From assembly GCA_900547125.1 (NCBI GenBank), contig URFU01000011.1:1-28462 (forward strand): a stretch of 28,462 nucleotides of DNA. Reading direction: 5' to 3'. The translations under genes were made by a program, and so were the position numbers. The notes beneath the pieces were generated by a model. It was not told the DNA's origin, made no database searches, and saw only the letters and a program-made list of their open reading frames with translations. The stretch comes from an uncultured Collinsella sp. (GTDB taxonomy: Bacteria; Actinomycetota; Coriobacteriia; Coriobacteriales; Coriobacteriaceae). This document shows, one piece after another, positions 13,384-21,828 of the stretch. Each line of letters opens with the position of its first letter. Position 1 is the first letter of the stretch.

Positions 13384-14418
13384 CTAGCAAATTCTCGGCA
13401 GCTGCTCTCCCACGAGCATGTCGAGAATGCGGGTCGAGCCCCAGCCGGTGCGCACGCGCACGGCGGGACGGGCGCCCTCGGTAAGTGGCAACACGCGACC
13501 GATGATGGCGGCATTCTCGCCGTAGCGCGCGGCGCGCATGGCGGTTAGCGCGGCATCGGCTTGCTCGGCCGGCACCACGGCAACCATCTTGCCCTCGTTT
13601 GCTACCTGCAGCACATCGTAGCCGAGCATCTCGCAGGCGGCCTGCACGTCGGGACGCACGGGCACGGCATCCTCGTCAACCTCCATGGCAACACCGCTGG
13701 CCTGGGCAAACTCGTTGAGTGTGGACGCCAGGCCACCGCGCGTGGGGTCGCGAAAGCAGCGCGTGTCGGGCGCTGCGGCCAAAACGTCGGCAATCAGGTG
13801 GTTGAGCGGCGCAGCGTCGCTTTCGATTGTGCTCGAAAACGCCAGGCCCTCGCGTTGGCTCATGATGGCGATACCGTGGTCGCCCAGCGTACCCGATACC
13901 AGAATGACATCGCCGGGCTGGCAGTTGGCACCGCTGAGCGCCACGCCCGTGAGAACCTCGCCCACGCCGGCGGTATTGATGTAGACGCCGTCGGCCCCGC
14001 CGCGCTCGACCACCTTGGTGTCGCCCGTGATTATGGACACGCCCGCCTCACGCGCCGTTTCGGCCATCGTCTGCACAATCTGGCGGAGCTTATCCATGGG
14101 ATAGCCCTCTTCGAGGATAAAGCCGCACGACAGGTAGCGCACGTTGGCGCCCGAGGTCGCGACGTCGTTGACGGTTCCGCACACGGCGAGGCGGCCGATG
14201 TTGCCGCCGGGGAAGAACTGCGGCGAGACTACAAAGCTGTCGGTCGACATGGCGATGCGCCCGCTCGCGGGCAGCGTGGCGACGCCGGCGTCGTTGCCCT
14301 CGAGCAGCTCGGGCGACCCAAAGGCATCCAAAAAGACCTCATCGATGATGCGTTTCATCATCTGACCGCCAGAGCCGTGGCCCAACAGGACGGTGCTATC
14401 GGTGACAGTACGGGACAT
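13384..14418 (-). CDS. hypE: Hydrogenase maturation protein HypE
   Basis: HypE (344 residues) dehydrates the carbamoyl group received from HypF on its C-terminal cysteine to a thiocyanate, the source of cyanide ligands for the [NiFe] hydrogenase iron. The C-terminus ends exactly in PRIC, the required carbamoylated Cys. LLGHGSGGQMM, the LEGNDAGV region and GDTKVVERG belong to the PurM/SelD-like ATP-binding fold. ATG 14418 has GGAG 8 bases upstream. It is the last hyp gene of the operon, 48 bases after hypD. Confidence 0.97.
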   Translation of the reverse strand: MSRTVTDSTVLLGHGSGGQMMKRIIDEVFLDAFGSPELLEGNDAGVATLPASGRIAMSTDSFVVSPQFFPGGNIGRLAVCGTVNDVATSGANVRYLSCGFILEEGYPMDKLRQIVQTMAETAREAGVSIITGDTKVVERGGADGVYINTAGVGEVLTGVALSGANCQPGDVILVSGTLGDHGIAIMSQREGLAFSSTIESDAAPLNHLIADVLAAAPDTRCFRDPTRGGLASTLNEFAQASGVAMEVDEDAVPVRPDVQAACEMLGYDVLQVANEGKMVAVVPAEQADAALTAMRAARYGENAAIIGRVLPLTEGARPAVRVRTGWGSTRILDMLVGEQLPRIC

Positions 14419-14466
14419 ATCGAAAACTCCAATCGTGGGTGGTGCCAGTGTGCGGGTGCGTCCGGA

Positions 14467-15579
14467 CTAGTTACGGTAGCGGTAGTACGCCGCGCAGCTG
14501 CCCTCGGAGCTCACCATGCACGGGCCGACGGGGTGCTCGGGCGTGCAGGTGCGGCCAAAGAGCGGGCAGCTGCGCGGCGTAATGGCCCCGCGCAGCACGT
14601 CGCCGCAGCGGCACCCACGCGGCTCGACCGTCGCCTCAACGGGCACGTCAAAGCGGGTACGGGCATCAAAGCGCGAGAACTCGGGGCGGATAGAAAGGCC
14701 CGAGTTGGCAATCGGCCCCAGCCCGCGCCACGTGGTGTCGCATGGCTCAAACACCTGCTCGACCAGCTGGCGCGCCACGGGGTTGCCGTCTGTGTTGACG
14801 CCACGGCGGTAGGCGTTATCGATCGCGGACCTGTCCTCGACAACCATCTGGACCAGCATGCAGATGCCTTGCAGGATATCGACCGGTTCAAATCCCGTGA
14901 CCACGCCCGGGGTATTGAACTCGTCGACCAAAAAGCCAAAGGGCGCCAAGCCCGTGATGGTGGCGACGTGGCCCGGCAGGATGAAGCCGTCGATGGCGGT
15001 CTCGGGATCGTTGGCGATGGCGCGCAACGCCGGCGGCGTGGTCTTATGGGCGCAGTAGACCGAGAAGTTCAAAAGCCCGCGCGCTTCGGCCTCCATGATG
15101 GCGGCGGCGATGGTGGGCGTCGTAGTCTCAAAGCCCACACCCATAAAGATGACCGGGCGGTCGGGGTTTTGTTCGGCGATGTCGAGCGCGTCGAGCGGGG
15201 AGTAGACGATGCGGATGTCGCGCCCGGCCGCCTTTTGCGCAGCGAGCGAGGTGGACGATCCGGGCACGCGCATCATGTCGCCAAAGGTGGTGATGATGGC
15301 GCCGTCTATGTTGGCGAGCGCGATTGCGTGGTCGATGTCGCGGTTGGCGGTAACGCAGACGGGGCAGCCCGGTCCGCTCAGCAGCTTGAGCCCGGCCGGC
15401 ATAATGGAGCGAAAGCCATAGCGGCCGATGCTCACGGTGTGCGTGCCGCAGACTTCCATAAGGTTGATGGTGCGGTCGCCGACGAGTTCACGGATGCGTT
15501 CGATGAGCTCGCGGGCCAGCTTGGAATCGCGAAATGCCGAAAAGTCGATACCGGAGCGAGCCGGCTGTCCGGCCGCCAC
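14467..15579 (-). CDS. hypD: Hydrogenase maturation protein HypD
   Basis: HypD (370 residues) is the iron-sulfur scaffold on which, with HypC, the Fe(CN)2CO unit is built. EVCGTHTVSIGRYG, SGPGCPVCVT and GVGFETTTPT are the conserved active-site motifs. The C-terminal Cys set (GCRCGD, SCPLFGRTC, GPCMVSSEGSC) binds the [4Fe-4S] cluster. The start is GTG at 15579; its first G is the last base of the hypC TAG stop, and GAGG lies 8 bases upstream inside hypC. Translation is therefore likely coupled. Confidence 0.97.
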   Translation of the reverse strand: MAAGQPARSGIDFSAFRDSKLARELIERIRELVGDRTINLMEVCGTHTVSIGRYGFRSIMPAGLKLLSGPGCPVCVTANRDIDHAIALANIDGAIITTFGDMMRVPGSSTSLAAQKAAGRDIRIVYSPLDALDIAEQNPDRPVIFMGVGFETTTPTIAAAIMEAEARGLLNFSVYCAHKTTPPALRAIANDPETAIDGFILPGHVATITGLAPFGFLVDEFNTPGVVTGFEPVDILQGICMLVQMVVEDRSAIDNAYRRGVNTDGNPVARQLVEQVFEPCDTTWRGLGPIANSGLSIRPEFSRFDARTRFDVPVEATVEPRGCRCGDVLRGAITPRSCPLFGRTCTPEHPVGPCMVSSEGSCAAYYRYRN

Positions 15580-15839
15580 TAGTATGCCTCGGCCGGGTTG
15601 GTGGCAAGTTGGTCTTCTTCGACCAGTTCGCTCATGGCATTAACGAGCTCGAGCGTTTCTTGCGCTTCCTGCTCGTCGACAATCTGGATGCCAAAGCCGG
15701 CGTGTACGAGAATATAGTCGCCAACCTGCGCCGTCGGCACGAGTCGCAGCGACACGGGGCGCTCGATGCCCATCATGTCGACGGTGGCCTTGAGGTCGTC
15801 GTCGCGTTTGACTACTTTACCGGGAACGGCAAGGCACAT
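15579..15839 (-). CDS. hypC: Hydrogenase maturation chaperone HypC
   Basis: This is an 86-residue HypC/HupF family protein. It begins MCLAVPGKV; the Cys2 exposed after Met removal carries the iron ligand complex between HypD and the hydrogenase large-subunit precursor. The GDYILVHAGFGIQIVD strand region is also conserved. The start at 15839 follows an AAGGGGA site. It overlaps hypD by one base. A gap of 134 bases to the end of hypF contains no gene. Confidence 0.96.
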   Translation of the reverse strand: MCLAVPGKVVKRDDDLKATVDMMGIERPVSLRLVPTAQVGDYILVHAGFGIQIVDEQEAQETLELVNAMSELVEEDQLATNPAEAY

Positions 15840-15973
15840 ATTGTTCCCCTTTTAGACGCTTTGCGCTGGATAGGCGCTCAATAATCCATCAGTTGATGGT
15901 AGCGCTCGCGGGGTTTGCGGGCAAACGCGTTACGCCTGTGAGACGGCTGGGCACAGCGGCGTGCGAGGGCGAG

Positions 15974-18445
15974 CTACTGCGATGCAATCTGCGCAAGACG
16001 AGCGCTTGCGACCGCCGCCTGACCGTAGGCGATGCAGCCGTCATTGACGGGTACGGTATGGGGGACAAGGACAGTAAGGCCTGCGCTTTTGAGCTCGCGG
16101 GTGAGGAGCTGAAGCAGAAGTCGGTTCATGAACACGCCGCCCGAGAGCGCGACGGTGTCGATGCCCTCGCGCGCGCAGATATCGCTGGCGATGCGTGCCG
16201 AGGAGCGCGCGACGGAGACATGGAAGTCGAGCGCGAGCCTATCGGCGGGCGCCTCGGCTTCAATTCCCTCCAGAAGTGCCTCAAAGAGCGCTTTCTGGTC
16301 CAGAACATAGGGGCCGTCCAGCCACGATGGGCCAGATGCGAAATAGCCGGCATTGTCGTCGGGAAAATGGGCGCCTTCGCTGTCGAGCGCGCGCCAGGCG
16401 GCGGCTTCGAGCTCGATGGCGGGTTCGCCCTCGTAAGTCGCCTGGTCGCAAATGCCTAGGATCGCGGCGGCGGCATCAAACAGGCGGCCCATGCTGCTGG
16501 TGCGCGGGCTGTTGATGCCGCGCTCGATCATCGTTGCCGTTATGCTGCGCGTTTGCTCGTCAAGGCTGTTCAAGAGCCCCACGGCTCCCGGGTGCTCGAG
16601 TAGGTCGAACTCACTTAGCAGGGCAAAGGCATTGCGGCGGGCATCGTGTACGGATGCGGCGCCACCGGGAAGTGCCCAGGTGCGCAGATGCGCGACGCGC
16701 TCAAAATCGGAGAGACGGGCGATAAGAAACTCGCCGCCCCATATGGTGCCATCGGTGCCGGCACCCGTGCCGTCGAAGGCGATACCGAGGACGCGTGCAT
16801 CGGGCGCAAGCCGGCCTGCGGCAATCGCCTCTGCCATTGCGCTCGCGATGTGCGCATGATGGTGCTGGACTTCGATGAGCGGCAGATTGTGCTCCCGTGC
16901 CTGTTCGCGCGCCCATTGGCTCGACAGATAGCTGGGATGCATGTCGCATGCCAGGGCGGCAGGCGCCAGGTCAAAGAGGTTTTCCAGACGCGAGCGCGCG
17001 GCGCTCCAAGCATCGAAAGTCGCGCCGTTTTCGACATCGCCGATATGCTGCGACACAAAACAGGCCGCATGGCCGTCGGCGTCCTCGCGCGTGAGTGCGA
17101 CCGTGGCTTTTTGCTGCGGCCCACAGGCGAGTACGCAGGGCGTGGTGCCGTCGAGCGCCGGCAACGACAGCGGTTGCGGCGCATATCCGCGTGCACGACG
17201 TACGGGCATGACGTCGCCGTCGACCACGCGTACCACGGAGTCGTCGTAGCGCGACAGAATTGCGCGGTCGTTGCCGAGCAGCGCATCGGCGATGCCGGCG
17301 GCAACAAGGTGCTCCCATGCAAGGGCGTCGTCGGTCTCGATGGGCTCTTCGCTCAGGTTTCCGCTGGTCATGACGAATGCGCTCATACCGTGCGCTGCAG
17401 CCGCGGCGAGCAGCAAATGTTGAAGCGGGGTGTAGGGGAGCATGACGCCGAGCTCGGGCAAGTCGTGTGCGACGGATGGCGCGAGCTCGGGGGCGTTGGG
17501 GGAGCCGTAGCAGTCGTTGCCGGTTGCGCGGCGACGCAGCAGCACAATGGGACGAACGCTGCCGGCAAGTAGATCACGCTCAACGCCGTCGATGCGGCAC
17601 AGGCGCTCGGCGTCGGCAAGGCCGCGCACCATAACGGCAAGCGGCTTATTGCTGCGACGCTTGCGACGGCGCAACTCGCGCACCGCTTGTTCGTTGCTGG
17701 CATCGCAGGCCAGGTGGAATCCGCCCAGACCCTTGATAGCGACGATGCCGCCGTCTGCCAGCAGCTCGACGCAACGTTCGATGATGGCATCGCTGGCCTC
17801 GCGCGTGGAGCCGACGGCTGGTGTTGCGTCGACCGCCGTTGGCACAACACCGCAATTGACCTCACGCCACGTAATATGCGGCCCGCAATCAAAGCAGGCA
17901 TCGGGCTGCGCGTGAAACCGCCGATCGAGCGGGTCAGCGTACTCTGCGGCGCAGGTGGGGCACATGGGAAAGCGATCCATCGAGGTTGCCGCTCGGTCAT
18001 AGGGCAGCGAGCGAATGATGGTAAAGCGCGGTCCGCAGTTGGTGCAGTTGATAAAGGGATAGTGAAAGCGTCGGTCGGCGGGGTCGAACAGCTCGCGCAG
18101 GCAGTCGTCGCACGTGGCGATGTCGGGCGAGATGAGCGTCGTGTGGGCAGTTTGATCCTGTGACGCTACAATGCGAAAACCCTGCTCGTTAGCGGCGTCC
18201 CAGTCGCCGGGTGCTAGGTCCACAACCTCGACATGCTCCACGCGAGACGCCGCAGGCGCATGCTCGGAAAGCGCGGCGATAAATTCGTCGAGCGACTCGC
18301 TTTGAGCATGTGCCTCGATATGCACGCCATCGCCCGCGTTGAGCACCCAGCCGCAAATGCCGTGCGCCATGGCCTCGCGATACACAAACGGTCGCATGCC
18401 GACGCCCTGCACAATGCCCGTTACATGGATATGCGCATGTCGCAT
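15974..18445 (-). CDS. hypF: Carbamoyltransferase HypF
   Basis: This full-length 823-residue enzyme turns carbamoyl phosphate and ATP into carbamoyl-AMP and transfers the group to HypE. The domains in order are an acylphosphatase domain (VTGIVQGVGMRPFVY, residues 8-22), a double zinc finger with four CxxC pairs (CDDC, CTNC, CPTC, CFDC, residues about 110-190), a YrdC-like nucleotide domain (IVAIKGLGGFHLACD) and a Kae1-like domain (HHHAHIASAM, GIAFDGTGAGTDG, LSGGVFMNRLL). It is 29 bases downstream of nikR, with GGAGG before ATG 18445. A short non-conserved insert (residues about 198-215) follows the last zinc Cys pair. Confidence 0.97.
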   Translation of the reverse strand: MRHAHIHVTGIVQGVGMRPFVYREAMAHGICGWVLNAGDGVHIEAHAQSESLDEFIAALSEHAPAASRVEHVEVVDLAPGDWDAANEQGFRIVASQDQTAHTTLISPDIATCDDCLRELFDPADRRFHYPFINCTNCGPRFTIIRSLPYDRAATSMDRFPMCPTCAAEYADPLDRRFHAQPDACFDCGPHITWREVNCGVVPTAVDATPAVGSTREASDAIIERCVELLADGGIVAIKGLGGFHLACDASNEQAVRELRRRKRRSNKPLAVMVRGLADAERLCRIDGVERDLLAGSVRPIVLLRRRATGNDCYGSPNAPELAPSVAHDLPELGVMLPYTPLQHLLLAAAAAHGMSAFVMTSGNLSEEPIETDDALAWEHLVAAGIADALLGNDRAILSRYDDSVVRVVDGDVMPVRRARGYAPQPLSLPALDGTTPCVLACGPQQKATVALTREDADGHAACFVSQHIGDVENGATFDAWSAARSRLENLFDLAPAALACDMHPSYLSSQWAREQAREHNLPLIEVQHHHAHIASAMAEAIAAGRLAPDARVLGIAFDGTGAGTDGTIWGGEFLIARLSDFERVAHLRTWALPGGAASVHDARRNAFALLSEFDLLEHPGAVGLLNSLDEQTRSITATMIERGINSPRTSSMGRLFDAAAAILGICDQATYEGEPAIELEAAAWRALDSEGAHFPDDNAGYFASGPSWLDGPYVLDQKALFEALLEGIEAEAPADRLALDFHVSVARSSARIASDICAREGIDTVALSGGVFMNRLLLQLLTRELKSAGLTVLVPHTVPVNDGCIAYGQAAVASARLAQIASQ

Positions 18446-18474
18446 GCGACCCTCCTTCGTCGAAATGTTTGCTG

Positions 18475-18987
18475 TTACAGCCCCAGGCTCTGCTCGGTGG
18501 CGGCGCAGGTGAGCTCGCCGTGTTTAACGCCGCGCAGACCCAGCAGACGGTCGGCTAGCTCGTAGACACGCTCGCCGCGACCCTTAAGCGCCAGAATTTC
18601 CAAGCAGTTGTGATGGTCCAGATGCACATGCATAGTCGATACAATCTCGTCGGTGTAGTCGTGCTGCACTTCGTCCAGGCGGCGCGTCAGGTCGCCCGTG
18701 TGATGGTCGTAAATCATGGTGAGCGATCCGATGACCTGCTCGTCGGGCGTTCGCATCTGCTCCTTGGCAATGGAGGCGCGAATCAGGTCGCGTACAGCCT
18801 CGGAGCGGTTGGCCACGTCGCCGCGGCGCGCGATCTGCTCGTCAAAGCGGCGCAGCAGGTCGTCGGGCGCGGTGACCGAAAAACGGACCAGCTCGGAGGC
18901 AGAGCCGCCGCAACGGCAGCCCGCGTCGCCGGTCGGCCCGTGCGAATGCTCATGCTCGTGATCGCAGACGTGCTCGTGCTCGGCCAC
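18475..18987 (-). CDS. nikR: NikR-type nickel-responsive regulator with His/Cys-rich N-terminal extension
   Basis: This is a 170-residue regulator. Residues about 31-75 form a ribbon-helix-helix DNA-binding domain (SELVRFSVTAPDDLLRRFDE). Residues 88-165 are the ACT-like nickel domain. The four square-planar nickel ligands of NikR are all present with exact spacing: His109, His120, His122 and Cys128 (QHDYTDE, STMHVHLDHHNC). Unlike typical NikR (about 130-140 residues), the RHH is preceded by roughly 30 residues with six His and three Cys, which resemble the metal-storing tails of HypB. The start is GTG 18987, one base after the stop of the preceding gene; no better internal start is seen, and the coupling argues that the extension is real. 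It leads directly into hypF and probably adjusts nickel or hydrogenase genes to nickel supply. I found no clear NikR operator. Confidence 0.93.
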   Translation of the reverse strand: MAEHEHVCDHEHEHSHGPTGDAGCRCGGSASELVRFSVTAPDDLLRRFDEQIARRGDVANRSEAVRDLIRASIAKEQMRTPDEQVIGSLTMIYDHHTGDLTRRLDEVQHDYTDEIVSTMHVHLDHHNCLEILALKGRGERVYELADRLLGLRGVKHGELTCAATEQSLGL

Positions 18988-18988
18988 G

Positions 18989-19237
18989 CTACACCAGCTT
19001 TACGGAGCCAACGGAGTTGTGGTCGGCCTCGATGGCCTCCTCGTAGCCCTCGAGTGCGTCGTGCGCCTCGTGGAGCGCCGCCATGGCGGCCTCGAGCTTG
19101 GCACCAATGCGCTCCATATCAAAGTTCTCGGTCGCATGCAGCAGCTGATGGCTCCACTCGTGGGCGAGCTCAATCGTGTCGTCGACCTGCTTGACGCTCA
19201 TGGCAAGCTGGCTCATGTTCATTCCGACGTCATGCAT
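18989..19237 (-). CDS. Small helical protein heading the hyp operon (unknown function)
   Basis: This is an 82-residue protein. ATG 19237 has AAGGAGA at 7-base spacing, and its stop is one base before the nikR GTG. It is predicted to be almost wholly helical: residues 8-70 alternate Leu/Ala/Val with Glu/Lys in heptad fashion, ending in a short tail. There are no Cys; His residues occur at 2, 26, 30, 34, 56 and 73. Its start, MHDVGMNM, recalls the MHE nickel-binding start of HypA, but the zinc domain of HypA is missing. I do not recognise a family. The position implies a link to hydrogenase maturation or nickel handling. A weak -10 (TAGAAT, minus strand, 19277-19282) lies upstream. Confidence 0.8.
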   Translation of the reverse strand: MHDVGMNMSQLAMSVKQVDDTIELAHEWSHQLLHATENFDMERIGAKLEAAMAALHEAHDALEGYEEAIEADHNSVGSVKLV

Positions 19238-19310
19238 GGAAAGTCTCCTTTTGTACGAGTCTATTCAGTGGTTCAGATTCTACTACGCCTGCTTTGCGCG
19301 CCGCCGCATA

Positions 19311-19347
19311 AGAAAACGGGTGCGAGTCCGTCTGACCCGCACCCGTT
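19311..19347 (-). terminator. Rho-independent terminator after thioredoxin
   Basis: A perfect 10-bp stem (19315-19324 with 19338-19347) has a 13-base loop. Read on the minus strand it is followed by TTTTCTTA. It lies 111 bases beyond the thioredoxin stop codon and insulates the hyp operon. The rest of the 19238-19457 gap shows only a small hairpin near 19411-19433. Confidence 0.75.
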
Positions 19348-19457
19348 CACTGGGGGCTGTTTGTGATTACCATACTATCCGTGGTCGCGCGCGCAGCGCC
19401 CGGCTCTCCGGTGAGCGGCGCAAAACCGCTCATGGACGGCAGCACATGACCGGCGTA

Positions 19458-19778
19458 TTACAGGTGCTTCTCAAGCAGTGCCTGCAGCCTGGCCTTGGGC
19501 AGCGCGCCAACGGAGCGGTCGATTTCCTCGCCGTTCTTAAAGACAACCAGCGTGGGGATGCTCATGACGCCAAACTTCATGGCCAGGTCCTGATTGTCGT
19601 CGACGTTGCATTTGGCGACGGCAAGTTTGCCGGCCAGCTCGTCGGCCACTTCGTCAACGATGGGCGAGAGCGAACGGCAGGGACCGCACCACGGTGCCCA
19701 AAAATCGACCAGCACGGGAAGGCTGCCGTTAACGACGGAATCGAAGTTCTCGGGGGTAATCTGCTTAATGTCAGCCAT
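19458..19778 (-). CDS. trxA: Thioredoxin
   Basis: This is a 106-residue thioredoxin of standard length. The WCGPC active site has Cys31 and Cys34, and the cis-proline loop SIPTLVVFKNG is intact, so it should be a functional disulfide reductase in the cytoplasm. ATG 19778 is chosen because GGAGG lies 5 bases upstream; that site overlaps an upstream in-frame ATG. It appears to be a single-gene unit with its own terminator, divergent from the following gene by 136 bases. Confidence 0.96.
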   Translation of the reverse strand: MADIKQITPENFDSVVNGSLPVLVDFWAPWCGPCRSLSPIVDEVADELAGKLAVAKCNVDDNQDLAMKFGVMSIPTLVVFKNGEEIDRSVGALPKARLQALLEKHL

Positions 19779-19880
19779 GGTGACCTCCATAGTGCGACGC
19801 GGCTTGGCCGCGTAAAACTCAGTACGACCGTGCTTATACCCAACGGCCCGCAATGCAACCACTCGCGGTCGGCTCTTTTA

Positions 19881-19886
19881 TATAAT
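19881..19886 (+). promoter_or_regulatory. Candidate -10 box
   Basis: A perfect TATAAT lies 28 bases before the start of the gene at 19915. The -35 is weak at standard spacing. This box includes the first bases of an upstream ATG (19885), an argument against that start codon. Confidence 0.45.
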
Positions 19887-19914
19887 GGTGGGCACGCAAA
19901 CGATTGGAGAGCGC

Positions 19915-20490
19915 ATGCCCACGTCACAAAGCCAGAAAAAAGAAGTCATCGCCCAGGCGACCGAGCAGGAACTCGCATCGCTCGCGGGTCGCGGCGTGCG
20001 TATCGCAGGCAACGCGTGCTCGCCGATTGTGCTGGTAAAAGGTGATTTAGACGATGCCGAGCGTGCGGGCGGCGAGCTGGCTGCCGGTCCGGACGGTGCC
20101 GCGCTGCGCAAGGCGCTCGGTGCCATCGGCTACGCGCCCGAGGATTTCTGCGTGTTGGCAAGTGTTGCCGGCGCGGGTGACGGAGCGGTTGCGACAGGCG
20201 AGGGCCTGCCGTGCGAGCTGTTCCGCGAGGCGCTCGAGGCCTTGGACCCCGAGGCGGTCCTGCTGCTGGACGATCGCGCGGCCGATACCATGCGCGAGAC
20301 CTATGCCGACATGCTCGTGGCAATCGACGACTTCGATACCGCTATGCTCAAGCCTGGCTTAGTCGCCCATGTACAGGGTCGTCGCGTGCTCGCGCTCGAC
20401 GGTTTTGAGGCGGCGCTCACTGACAAAGCCGCCAAGCAGCGCATGTGGGCATACATCAAGCAACTGACCCCGGCAGCCGCGCCGCTGTAG
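19915..20490 (+). CDS. Protein faintly resembling the uracil-DNA glycosylase superfamily
   Basis: This is a 191-residue soluble protein. ATG 19915 has GGAG 5 bases upstream. From memory of the family, the order of elements recalls family 4 uracil-DNA glycosylases. SPIVLVKGDLDDAERAG (residues 36-52) sits where the GE-x-PG loop would be. It is followed by GPDGAALRKALGAIGYAPEDFCVL, like the AGQLLD..L..IGL.R.DVY segment, then LEALDPEAVLLLDDRAA, like IRPK-VLVALG. The C-terminus AAKQRMWAYIKQL is like K..VW.DLK.L. Catalytic motifs and the four iron-sulfur Cys are not conserved, so any glycosylase activity is doubtful. It may be a binding-only relative. Its neighbours give no functional hint: it is divergent from thioredoxin and convergent with the kinase gene. 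The alternative is an unrelated conserved hypothetical. Confidence 0.75.
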   Translation: MPTSQSQKKEVIAQATEQELASLAGRGVRIAGNACSPIVLVKGDLDDAERAGGELAAGPDGAALRKALGAIGYAPEDFCVLASVAGAGDGAVATGEGLPCELFREALEALDPEAVLLLDDRAADTMRETYADMLVAIDDFDTAMLKPGLVAHVQGRRVLALDGFEAALTDKAAKQRMWAYIKQLTPAAAPL

Positions 20491-20550
20491 CGGACCGGAG
20501 CCGGCAAGGCGGCCCTGACGGGTCGAGCGCGGCGCCGACTTGTCGCGCCC

Positions 20551-21828
20551 TTACATCACGGCGCGAAGCTCAAACCGGTCGCCGTTGATGCGAAACTGGC
20601 AGTTGCCGTTCATGCGTTCGACGGCAAGTTTAATGCTCTTGGTTCCAAAGCCGTGTCCGGTGTGCCCGGCTACGGGCATGCCGTCGACCATGCGCGGCGG
20701 GCGCCCAAACGTGTTGGAGACCAAAAGGAGCAGTTGCCCGTCCTCGCAACGCAGGTCCAGATCGACAAATCGCTTGCCCTGGGGAGCGGCGCTTGCGGCG
20801 ACGATGGCGTTGTCCAGGGCGTTTGAGAGCACGCTAAACAGATCGACGTCGGCTACATGGACGCTCTCGGGCACGGCAGCGCGCAAATCGGCGGTGATGC
20901 CGTTTCGGTTGATATCGGAGCTAAATGACGAAAGCACGATATTGACCGTGTCGTTGGCGCAGTAGCGGCGCACGGCGGTGCGGGCGTTCGTCTCGCAGAG
21001 CTCGTCGTTGCGCTCGAGTGCCTCGTCGATGCGGCCCTCTTCGATCAAAGCCGCAAGGCCGCGCAGGAAGTGCCGCATGTCATGGCGGAGAGCCGAAAGC
21101 TCGCGTCCAGATTGACGCCAAGCCTCGAGCTCTTTGATGGCTGCGTTGTCGCGGGTCGCAAGCATCCAGCGCTCGCGCTCGGCGGTTTCCTTTGCCTCGT
21201 ATTCGCGCAGATACACAGCAAGAAACATGAGGTAGAACGCGCAAAGCGCAAACGCCAAAAACTCAACCGTCACCACGGAGCCCGAGTGGAAGAGCGTGGT
21301 GTAGACGTTGGTGGCGTAGTCAAAGATGTAATAGACGAGCGGCAGGATGAGCAGAATCTCGAGCTCGGTGGGGGTTTTGACCGCCAAGCGCGGACCGATG
21401 TCGCTTGCCCAATGCAGCAGGATCGCAAAGACGACGGCCGTGGTGATAATGCGTGCCGCGTAGTACGCGATTTGCGAGTCGGTGGCGGTGAGCGCGGCGA
21501 TGCCAATCCAGTTGCTGAACTGGCAGCTCAGATAAGCACTGGTGACGCCCAGCATAACGAGTAGCGGGCTCAGGCGATAGCGTGCGCACAGATAGATGAC
21601 GAGCGGCAGATGCACGACGAGTGGATATGCCTGACGGGCGAAAAGCTCGCCGCCGACGGCATTGGCGAGGCCGAATGCGCATCCGGTTACGGCGCCGACC
21701 ATCACCAGCTCAAGCACGTGACGCCGGTTGATCTCGATACCGCAGAGCGCCGCCGAGGCAAAAACGCCGAAAAGCAGGGTTGTTGCGTGGTGAATTGCCC
21801 AAAGCATCATCTCGACCGTGGGGAGCAT
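20551..21828 (-). CDS. AgrC/ComD-type sensor histidine kinase
   Basis: This is a 425-residue membrane kinase. The ATG at 21828 overlaps the stop of the response regulator gene in TAATG, and GGAGG lies 5 bases upstream. Residues 1-205 contain about six membrane helices, as in peptide-pheromone receptors of the HPK10 class. A short coiled coil (205-240) leads to the phosphoacceptor His249 in LSALRHDMRHFL, the HDxRH form typical of AgrC-like kinases. The ATPase domain has the N-box VLSNALDNAI and the G-box GHGFGTKSIKLA. Kinases of this class usually sense small peptides or cell-surface cues. No pheromone precursor gene was seen nearby. Its gene is convergent with the upstream-lying unknown gene, separated by 60 bases. 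Confidence 0.92.
   Translation of the reverse strand: MLPTVEMMLWAIHHATTLLFGVFASAALCGIEINRRHVLELVMVGAVTGCAFGLANAVGGELFARQAYPLVVHLPLVIYLCARYRLSPLLVMLGVTSAYLSCQFSNWIGIAALTATDSQIAYYAARIITTAVVFAILLHWASDIGPRLAVKTPTELEILLILPLVYYIFDYATNVYTTLFHSGSVVTVEFLAFALCAFYLMFLAVYLREYEAKETAERERWMLATRDNAAIKELEAWRQSGRELSALRHDMRHFLRGLAALIEEGRIDEALERNDELCETNARTAVRRYCANDTVNIVLSSFSSDINRNGITADLRAAVPESVHVADVDLFSVLSNALDNAIVAASAAPQGKRFVDLDLRCEDGQLLLLVSNTFGRPPRMVDGMPVAGHTGHGFGTKSIKLAVERMNGNCQFRINGDRFELRAVM

Noticed and set aside
13561..15582. 673-residue plus-strand frame opposite hypE and hypD
   Set aside because: HypD and HypE on the minus strand are complete with all motifs; the plus frame is low-complexity and shows no family.
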